From Lentisalinibacter orientalis (GTDB lineage: Bacteria > Pseudomonadota > Gammaproteobacteria > Steroidobacterales > Woeseiaceae), in contig NZ_JAPDRJ010000004.1 in NCBI RefSeq assembly GCF_040706535.1, positions 333,914 through 397,913 on the forward strand: a DNA stretch of 64,000 nt, in the 5' to 3' direction. Numbering within the stretch: the first letter of the stretch is position 1; every line of letters starts with the position of its first letter. Made by a program: the position numbers and the translations under genes. Under the pieces are notes generated by a model. It saw only the letters and a program-made list of their open reading frames with translations, had not been told where the DNA came from and did no database searches. Shown here piece by piece: positions 39,187 through 45,543 of the stretch.

Positions 39187-40215
39187 ATGAAGACCATCCG
39201 CCTGCAGGAGCGACACGTCGACCGGCCGGCCGGCCGCATGGCGGTCGGCGGGAGCGGCGATGCCGGCCTGCGCGGGACCCTCTACGACCTGCTGGAGGGT
39301 GAGCGGTCCGGCAGCCGTCTCGGCCGCTTCGTGAACCGGGCGCTGGTCGCGCTGATCCTCGCGAATGTCGCGGCCGTGATCCTGGAGTCCCAGCTGTCCG
39401 TGCAGCGGGTGACGCCCGAGTTCTTCCACGGCTTCGAGATCGCCTCGGTGGTGATCTTCACGCTGGAATATCTGGCGCGCCTGTGGGCCGCGCCGGCGGA
39501 CCCGCGCTACCAGGGCTTGCCGCCGTGGCGGGCGCGCCTGAGCTACGCCATCTCGCCGCTGGCGGTGATCGACCTGCTGGCCATCGCGCCTTTCTACCTG
39601 GCGCTGCTGATCCCCATCGACCTGCGCTACCTGCGCGCCTTCCGGCTGCTGCGCCTGTTGAAGTTATCCCGTTATTTCGACGGGTTACAGATTTTTCTTA
39701 AAGTCATTAGGGCGGAGATCGGCGCCATCTCCGCCGCGCTGCTCACCATGTTCGTGCTGGTCATCATCTCGGCCTGCCTCATGTTCTCGCTGGAGAGCCA
39801 GGCTCAGCCCCAGGTGTTCCGCAGCGTCGTGGATGCCATCTGGTGGGCGGTGGTCACGCTGACCACGGTGGGCTACGGGGACGTCACTCCGGTGACGGCG
39901 GGCGGCAAGATCCTGGCCATGGGCATCATGCTGATGGGCGTCGCCACTTTCGCCCTGCCGGCGGGCATCCTCGCGGCGCGTTTTTCGGAAGAACTGCAGG
40001 AGCGGCGCGAGAAGCTGCGCTTCGAGGTGGCCGAGGCGCTGAGCGACGGCATGCTGGACCCCGGCGAGCAGGCGGAACTCGCCCGCCTGCGCGCGGAACT
40101 CGGACTCTCCGAGGACACCCTGACGCGGCTGGTGGAGCTGCACGGGAGGACGGGGCACGGCTTTCGCTATTGTCCGCAGTGTGGGGAGCATCTGGAGGGC
40201 CCGCGTCCGCGCTGA
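39187..40215 (+). CDS. Voltage-gated potassium channel (Kv-type, six-transmembrane)
   Basis: A 342-residue channel subunit. Segments S1-S6 can be followed: about 50-68, 84-101, 120-143, the S4 voltage sensor with Arg every third residue (LRYLRAFRLLRLLKL, about 146-160), 175-202, the pore helix and selectivity filter TTVGYGD (about 226-232), and S6 (AMGIMLMGVATFALPAGILAARF). The C-terminal part has a coiled coil (LRFEVAEALSDGMLDPGEQAEL) and ends with CPQCG, only one Cys pair, so zinc binding would need a second subunit. A 60-base patch covering the S4-S5 linker (39656-39715) uses AT-rich codons unlike the rest. Two candidate ATGs (39187 and the later M18) exist; the first is used. Confidence 0.9.
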   Translation: MKTIRLQERHVDRPAGRMAVGGSGDAGLRGTLYDLLEGERSGSRLGRFVNRALVALILANVAAVILESQLSVQRVTPEFFHGFEIASVVIFTLEYLARLWAAPADPRYQGLPPWRARLSYAISPLAVIDLLAIAPFYLALLIPIDLRYLRAFRLLRLLKLSRYFDGLQIFLKVIRAEIGAISAALLTMFVLVIISACLMFSLESQAQPQVFRSVVDAIWWAVVTLTTVGYGDVTPVTAGGKILAMGIMLMGVATFALPAGILAARFSEELQERREKLRFEVAEALSDGMLDPGEQAELARLRAELGLSEDTLTRLVELHGRTGHGFRYCPQCGEHLEGPRPR

Positions 40216-40295
40216 GGGTCGGGTTGGGGATCGGGCCTGAAGGCCCTCCTACGTTGGGGTATGCTTCGGGGCGGGAGTCTTTACCGGAAGCAAGC

Positions 40296-41441
40296 ATGAA
40301 GCTGAGCGAGATTGTTCGACGGCAGGCGGTGATCGTCTGCTGCGCCTTGGCCCTCGTCGTGGCGGCGCCGCTGGGCCAGGCCCGGCCTGCCGCCGCCGAT
40401 GCCGACACCAGGGAGCTGATCAGCGGACTCGGGCTGAACGAGGGCGAGACGCCGGTACGCGAACATCCGCGCTGGCAGCCCGATGGCCCCATCGTGGTGG
40501 CGGTCGACGGCCCGGAGCGGCTGGCCTGGCTGCAGGCCGTGGCGGGGGACGCCGAGCTGGTGGCCGTGCAGTCGCGTGCCGAGGCCGAGGCGGCGCTGCC
40601 GGGCGCCGTGGCGCTGCTCGGTGTCTGCAGCCCCGGCCTGATCGAGGCGGGCGAATCGCTGCACTGGGTGCAGAGCTACAGCGCCGGCGTGGACCGCTGC
40701 GTGGACACGCCCGCGCTCGCCGAGCGGGACATGATCCTCACGAACGCACAGCGACTGTACGGCCCGGCCATCGCCGAGCACGTCATGGGCATGATGTTCA
40801 TGCTGGCCCGCGGCCTGGACGTCTATCACCTGCGCCAGGCCGACGGACGATGGGAGCGGGAGCTCGAAGACTACGCCGACAGCACCTGGGAACTGGCCGA
40901 CCGGACGCTGCTGGTGGTCGGCCTCGGCGGCATCGGCACCGAAATCGCGCGGCGGGCGCACGCCCTCGGAATGGAGGTCATCGCCACCCGCGCCAGTTCG
41001 CGGCAGGGCCCGCCGTTCGTCAGCTATGTTGGCCTTGCCGACGAACTCCACACCCTGGCCGGCCGCGCCGACATCATCGTCAACGCCACGCCGCTGGTGC
41101 CGGCGACGGAAGACCTGTTCGACGCGGAGTTCTTCGCGGCCGCGAAGCCGGGCTCCTACTTCATCAACATCGGCCGCGGCGCCAGCGTGGTCACGGAAGA
41201 TCTCCTGGCGGCCCTGGAGTCGGGGCGCATCGCCGGCGCCGGTCTCGACGTGACCGACCCGGAGCCACTGCCGGAGGGTCATCCGCTGTGGCGCATGCCG
41301 CGGGTGATCATCACGCCCCACATCTCCGCGCGCACCGAGGGCTCGTCCGAACGGCGCTGGCTGCTGGTGCGCGAGAACCTGCGCCGCTACGTGGCCGGCG
41401 AGCCGCTGCTCTCGGTGGTGAATATCGACAAGGGTTACTGA
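40296..41441 (+). CDS. D-2-hydroxyacid dehydrogenase with predicted signal peptide
   Basis: A 381-residue NAD(P)-dependent dehydrogenase of the D-isomer-specific 2-hydroxyacid family. The Rossmann motif VVGLGGIGTEIA lies at 207-218, and the catalytic R294 (NIGRGA), E323 (TDPEPLPEG) and H342 (TPHISA) are all present. Unusually the protein begins with a Sec-like leader (MKLSEIVRRQAVIVCCALAL then VVAAPLGQARPAAA), and about 30 further residues precede the first family-like strand. If exported, its cofactor supply is unclear; a membrane-tethered cytoplasmic enzyme is possible. It stands alone, 80 bp after the channel gene; its stop overlaps the convergent DUF2505 gene by seven bases. Confidence 0.85.
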   Translation: MKLSEIVRRQAVIVCCALALVVAAPLGQARPAAADADTRELISGLGLNEGETPVREHPRWQPDGPIVVAVDGPERLAWLQAVAGDAELVAVQSRAEAEAALPGAVALLGVCSPGLIEAGESLHWVQSYSAGVDRCVDTPALAERDMILTNAQRLYGPAIAEHVMGMMFMLARGLDVYHLRQADGRWERELEDYADSTWELADRTLLVVGLGGIGTEIARRAHALGMEVIATRASSRQGPPFVSYVGLADELHTLAGRADIIVNATPLVPATEDLFDAEFFAAAKPGSYFINIGRGASVVTEDLLAALESGRIAGAGLDVTDPEPLPEGHPLWRMPRVIITPHISARTEGSSERRWLLVRENLRRYVAGEPLLSVVNIDKGY

Positions 41442-41932
41442 GCGGCGCCGGCGAGTCGCTCGGCCGCATAGGCCAACTCGGCCTCGACGGTGGCCGTGAT
41501 CTGACGGCGCAGCACCTTCTCGATGCGGCCGGCGATCAGCGGTATCGGCACGCGGAAGCGGTGCTCCACCTTATATAACGAGCCGGAGGCGTCTGCCTCG
41601 AGGGTGAAGCGGCCCTCGATCTCGATGGGGGCCATGGCGCTGCGCACCGTATAGCGTCCCGCGTATCGGTCTTCGCCGTCGTCGGCGACGCGCTGCCACA
41701 CCTCGTGCACGGTGACGGTCTGTTCTTCGCCGACCAGCTTCGTGAGGAATCCGGGCAGATCCTGGCGGGCGACGCGGGTGGTGTGCAGCGTGACCGAGTC
41801 CCGGTCTTCGTCCGCATGGCACTCGGCGCTCAGCTCGCCGATGGCGAGGCAGCGGTCGACGATGAAATCCGGGTCCGTCATCAACGCGGCCACGCTCTGT
41901 ACGTCGGCGTCGAAGCGGCGGCTGACGGCCAT
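41435..41932 (-). CDS. DUF2505 (SRPBCC-fold) protein
   Basis: A 165-residue protein of the DUF2505 family, part of the START/SRPBCC lipid-binding superfamily: VSRRFDADVQSVAALMTDPDF, AECHADEDRDSVTLHTTRVARQDLPGFL, LYKVEHRFRVPIPLIAGRIEKVL. It binds hydrophobic ligands by fold analogy; specific function unknown. Its ATG overlaps the stop of the FNR-type regulator gene by one base (TGATG), so it is translated from the same message. Overlaps the dehydrogenase stop by 7 bp on the other strand. Confidence 0.85.
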   Translation of the reverse strand: MAVSRRFDADVQSVAALMTDPDFIVDRCLAIGELSAECHADEDRDSVTLHTTRVARQDLPGFLTKLVGEEQTVTVHEVWQRVADDGEDRYAGRYTVRSAMAPIEIEGRFTLEADASGSLYKVEHRFRVPIPLIAGRIEKVLRRQITATVEAELAYAAERLAGAAQ

Positions 41933-42648
41933 CAGGCGATCTTGTGCTCCCGCTCGTCGACGGTTTCCCCGTCGGCGAGCTCGCGGAGCGCCGCCAGGTC
42001 CAGTACCTCGATACGGCCCCGTGGGGCGAGCAGGATCTCGCGGCGTTTCATGTCCGCCATGAGCCGGCAGACGGTCTCTTCGCTCAGACCGAGCAGGTTG
42101 GCGATCTCCAGCCGGGTGATGGGCAGGCGAAAGCGGCCGTCCCGCGGCCAGGGTTCCGGCGCCATCATCAGGATGAACGCCGCCAGCTTGGAACTGGCGC
42201 ACTTCTGGCCCATGGCCTGGATCAGGGCGCGGCTCTGCACCAGCTGGGCATTCAGCGCGTCGATCAGGCGCATCGCGATGTCGGGCCGGTCGGCGACGCG
42301 GGAGAGCAGGGCTTCGTGGCTGATGCGGCAGGCCTGCACCGGGGTGGCCGCCGTGGCCGAATAGGCGTAGCGCTCCTGCTGCAGCGTCTGCAGTCCCACC
42401 ACCAGGTTGCCGCGCCGGCCGATGCCCACGATCTGCTCGCGCCCGTCCGAGCTGTGATGGCAGATCTTCACGACGCCGTGGGAGATGGAATAGAGATTAC
42501 CGCCCGGTTCTCCCTGCAGGAACAGCATCTCCCCCTTCTGATAGCTGGAGCACTGCACGAGCCCCGAGACAACGCAGGGCAGGTCGGCGAGGCCGCCCCT
42601 CGCTTCGTCCAGACTCCGGAAAAGACACAGGCAGTTTTCACATGGCAT
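41932..42648 (-). CDS. CRP/FNR family transcriptional regulator with N-terminal cysteines
   Basis: A 238-residue regulator: N-terminal Cys cluster CENCLC (residues 3, 6, 8) and a further Cys pair near residues 25 and 33 (LPCVVSGLVQC), a cyclic-nucleotide-type beta-roll (about 35-120: GEMLFLQGEPGGNLYSISHGVVKI), a dimerisation helix and a winged helix-turn-helix (about 165-215: TRLEIANLLGLSEETVCRLMADMKR). The recognition helix has EETVCR, near the E-SR motif of FNR proteins. The cysteine layout suggests an Fe-S or redox sensor, but spacing differs from E. coli FNR (C20, C23, C29, C122), so oxygen sensing is inference. The start ATG is preceded by GAGGGGG. Promoter unclear. It lies 371 bp from the divergent decaheme cytochrome gene. 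Confidence 0.88.
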   Translation of the reverse strand: MPCENCLCLFRSLDEARGGLADLPCVVSGLVQCSSYQKGEMLFLQGEPGGNLYSISHGVVKICHHSSDGREQIVGIGRRGNLVVGLQTLQQERYAYSATAATPVQACRISHEALLSRVADRPDIAMRLIDALNAQLVQSRALIQAMGQKCASSKLAAFILMMAPEPWPRDGRFRLPITRLEIANLLGLSEETVCRLMADMKRREILLAPRGRIEVLDLAALRELADGETVDEREHKIA

Positions 42649-43019
42649 CGGCGGTCGTTCCCCCTCTTGTTGTAAACCATTAGATACGCGCCGGGAGCGG
42701 CCGCGTCGATACCGGGAAATCCAGTTCGATTGTCGGTATCCACGTATTTGAACCTGCCATTTGTCATTGTTCGGCCCCACAGAATGTGCTTAGCATCAAA
42801 GGGTCTCTACGCGCGCGCTCGGCGCCCTCCCCGGGGCCCTGTTCGAAGAAATCGAAATACGTACTATCCACCGGCGGCCAGAAGGGCTGAACTGACAATT
42901 GTCAGTGTTTCTTGACACGCGCAAATCTACTCTTTCGTCTGACGCCGGTTGATCGGAAGGGCCTTGGTCAAGGTCGTTACTGGTAAACCGGGCATTTCGA
43001 AGAAGCAGAGGGTTGCGCC
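42649..43019. other. Intergenic control region between FNR-type regulator and decaheme cytochrome
   Basis: 371 bases without a convincing gene (a 61-codon frame at 42730-42915 has no support). It is less GC-rich than its surroundings. It contains a 16-base perfect palindrome at 42891-42906, a TTGACA hexamer at 42912-42917 without a clear -10 partner, and several TTGAT/TTGAC half-sites of the FNR class, none forming a good full site. The divergent layout makes this the likely place for redox control of the cytochrome. Confidence 0.6.
42891..42906. promoter_or_regulatory. Perfect 16-base palindrome ACTGACAATTGTCAGT
   Basis: Fully symmetric without spacer, 6 bases before a TTGACA hexamer and 114 bases before the cytochrome start. 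It does not match FNR (TTGAT-N4-ATCAA) or CRP sites. Candidate operator for a different dimeric regulator. Confidence 0.55.
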
Positions 43020-45410
43020 ATGAACCGTTTCCAGAAGATGTTTAAAGGAAGCTGGGCATTGCTCCTCGCGTCGTTCCTGCTGTTAGGTCTGGCAGGTTGC
43101 GAAGGCGACGACGGTGCACAGGGACCCGCAGGGCCTCCGGGCCAGGACGGGCAGGACGGAGCCGCCGGGCCTCCGGGACCGGAAGGACCTCCGGGGCCTC
43201 CGGGACCAGGACCGATCTCCATCGGTGATGGCGAGGCTCTGACGGCCGAAGAGATCGAGATTCTCGGTCAGCTCGAGGCCACTATTACTAATGTCACGAT
43301 CGCGAGTCCACCGGTGGTTGAATTCACCGTGGTGGATCAGAACGGCGATCCCGCGCTCGGTCTGGCCGAGGGCGTGGTCAACTTCACGTTCGCCAAGCTC
43401 GTGCCCGCCGATCCCGCCGCGAACGGCGGTATTGCCTACTGGCAGAGCTACGTGAACCGTGTGGAAGAGGCCGGCCCCGAGCGGTTCAACCCGAATCCGC
43501 CGGACTTCCTGGATCAGGCGGTACAGGCGACGACCGATACGCAGGGTACGCTGGAAGAGCTGGGCGACGGCAACTACCGTTATACGTTCGCTACGGACGT
43601 CACGGCCGTGACCGATCCCATCGAAGTGACCTGGGAACCGAGCCTGACCCACCGCGTGGGCCTCGAGATTCGTCTCGGCGGTCCGGGCGAGGTGCCGCTG
43701 GCTCCGGATAACCCGGTCTACGACTTCGTGCCCGACGGCGGCGCAGGCTCCGGCAGCAAGGACATTGCCGCCACGGCCAACTGTGCCGACTGCCACTTCT
43801 CGTTCGCCCTGCACGGCGGCCCGAGGAAGACGGTCGAGTACTGCGTGACCTGCCACAACCCGGGCACCATCGACCAGGATACGGGCGAGTCCCTCGACAT
43901 GGCCTACATGACCCACTCCATCCACGTGGGCGAAGGCCGTGTGGACATCGCCGGCGATCCGCTGCCTTACGTGATCTACGGCTACGGCGGTTCCGTGCAC
44001 GACTACGGCGAGGTGACTCATCCGCAGTCGCTGACCTACTGCACGACCTGCCACGTCGAGTCCGAAACGGCGCCGGATGGCGACGTCTGGACCGCAGGCG
44101 CCTCCACACAGGCCTGTGGCAGCTGCCACTCCGACGGTCTGATCGTCGAGAATTGGGACGAGGTGACCGGTATCGCTGAGTATCGGTTCGATCACGCCAA
44201 CTCCGACGTTTCGGTCCTGGGGCCCCAGGCCAACAACACCTGCGCCAACTGCCACCTCGAAGGCGGCGTTGCGGGTGCCGGCCCGGCTGACTTCATCCAC
44301 ACGCGGATCGACGGCGATCAGCAGTTCCGCCAGATCACCGGTGAGAACTTCGTGTTCGAGATCCTCGACGCCACGAACGTGGGCCCGGGCGAGACGCCTG
44401 TGATCACGTTCCGCGTGACGGATGCCGCAGGTGCGCCGTACGACCTCCTCGCTGATCCGGAGTTCAATACCTCCGGCGCATCGATGAACCTGTACGTCTC
44501 CTGGCCGGGTGTCGAGAACTACAACGGTGACGAACTCGGCAACGCCCGTGGTCTGCGTCGTGGTTCTCTGTACGGCCCGGGACAGCCTCATCGTTGGGAT
44601 CTCAGCGACATCCAGCAGGCGATCACCGATCAGGGCGTAACCCAGGCAGCGGACGGCAGCTACACGCTGACGTACTTCGCGGCCGTGCCCGCCGAGATCA
44701 CCGGTAATGCCTTCATCGCCATGGGCGGACACCCGGCAGCGGTGGATGTAGAGGATGCCGACGGCAATCTCACCGTGCAGCGCGCCGCGCCGGACAGCAT
44801 CGTGTTCTATCCGGAAGGCACGCAGGCTCGCGAGTTCGGCTCCAGTGCCGCGCAGTGTAATGCCTGCCACGAGCAGATCCAGTTCCACGGATCCAATCGC
44901 AACGGCGATCCGGAGATGTGCCTCGTCTGCCACAATGCCGATACTGTGGTTGCCTTCGACGACAACGGTGTGACCATCGACGATGGCTATGGCCTCGGCT
45001 ACATGATCCACAAGATCCATGTCGCCGACCCGGCCTACTTCGGTGGCGGCTTTGCCGAAATCACCTATCCGCAGTCGATCGCGAATTGCGACGCCTGCCA
45101 CGTGGAGGGCTCCTATAACGCGGCCCGCGCGGAGGCCAGGTCAGTCAGCATCAAGGTAGGCGGCGGTGACGACACGATCTGGACGGATGACATCGCCACG
45201 ACGCCGAATGCGGCGCTCTGCGGTGCCTGCCATACGTCCGCGGCAGCACTCGGCCACTTCGCGACCAACAACGGCGAGATCGGTGTAACGAAGGACAGCA
45301 TCCTGAAGTTCAACGGTCTGCCGAACGGTCAGGAAGCCTGCGCCGTCTGCCATGGTGCCGGTGCCTCGTTCGATACCGCGAACTATCACAATCCCGGTAT
45401 CGCCGAATAA
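43020..45410 (+). CDS. OmcA/MtrC-type decaheme c-cytochrome lipoprotein with collagen-like stalk
   Basis: A 796-residue outer-surface cytochrome. The leader ends in lipobox GLAGC (C27). A short collagen-like Gly-X-Y stretch follows (about 31-65: GPAGPPGQDGQDG and PPGPEGPPGPPG). Two blocks of five CXXCH haem motifs follow: CADCH, CVTCH, CTTCH, CGSCH, CANCH (about 255-412) and CNACH, CLVCH, CDACH, CGACH, CAVCH (about 613-778), exactly ten, separated by a beta domain. This is the MtrC/OmcA layout of Shewanella (beta-pentaheme-beta-pentaheme), used to pass electrons to minerals or soluble acceptors outside the cell. MtrA- and MtrB-type partners are not in the window. A start RBS is weak. The gene ends before a strong terminator. 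Confidence 0.93.
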   Translation: MNRFQKMFKGSWALLLASFLLLGLAGCEGDDGAQGPAGPPGQDGQDGAAGPPGPEGPPGPPGPGPISIGDGEALTAEEIEILGQLEATITNVTIASPPVVEFTVVDQNGDPALGLAEGVVNFTFAKLVPADPAANGGIAYWQSYVNRVEEAGPERFNPNPPDFLDQAVQATTDTQGTLEELGDGNYRYTFATDVTAVTDPIEVTWEPSLTHRVGLEIRLGGPGEVPLAPDNPVYDFVPDGGAGSGSKDIAATANCADCHFSFALHGGPRKTVEYCVTCHNPGTIDQDTGESLDMAYMTHSIHVGEGRVDIAGDPLPYVIYGYGGSVHDYGEVTHPQSLTYCTTCHVESETAPDGDVWTAGASTQACGSCHSDGLIVENWDEVTGIAEYRFDHANSDVSVLGPQANNTCANCHLEGGVAGAGPADFIHTRIDGDQQFRQITGENFVFEILDATNVGPGETPVITFRVTDAAGAPYDLLADPEFNTSGASMNLYVSWPGVENYNGDELGNARGLRRGSLYGPGQPHRWDLSDIQQAITDQGVTQAADGSYTLTYFAAVPAEITGNAFIAMGGHPAAVDVEDADGNLTVQRAAPDSIVFYPEGTQAREFGSSAAQCNACHEQIQFHGSNRNGDPEMCLVCHNADTVVAFDDNGVTIDDGYGLGYMIHKIHVADPAYFGGGFAEITYPQSIANCDACHVEGSYNAARAEARSVSIKVGGGDDTIWTDDIATTPNAALCGACHTSAAALGHFATNNGEIGVTKDSILKFNGLPNGQEACAVCHGAGASFDTANYHNPGIAE

Positions 45411-45438
45411 TTAACGACGAATAACAAAACCATGACTG

Positions 45439-45466
45439 GGCGCCCGCTTCGGCGGGCGCCTTTTTT
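45439..45466 (+). terminator. Rho-independent terminator of the decaheme gene
   Basis: Perfect 9-base stem GGCGCCCGC / GCGGGCGCC closed by a TTCG tetraloop and followed by TTTTTT, 28 bases after the stop codon. It separates the cytochrome from the next same-strand gene. Confidence 0.92.
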
Positions 45467-45543
45467 GTGCGCGCACGAAACGCGCCGCTGTAATTCGCCC
45501 GCTACCTGCGGGAAGCGGCGCGCGTTTCCGGTACCATCCCGCC

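Noticed and set aside
42912..42925. FNR site TTGACACGCGCAAA
   Set aside because: Second half matches the consensus poorly; only the first half-site is good.
43083..45101. 672-codon minus-strand frame across the decaheme gene
   Set aside because: Antisense to ten CXXCH motifs; its His/Val/Gly-rich composition is a reverse-complement artefact.
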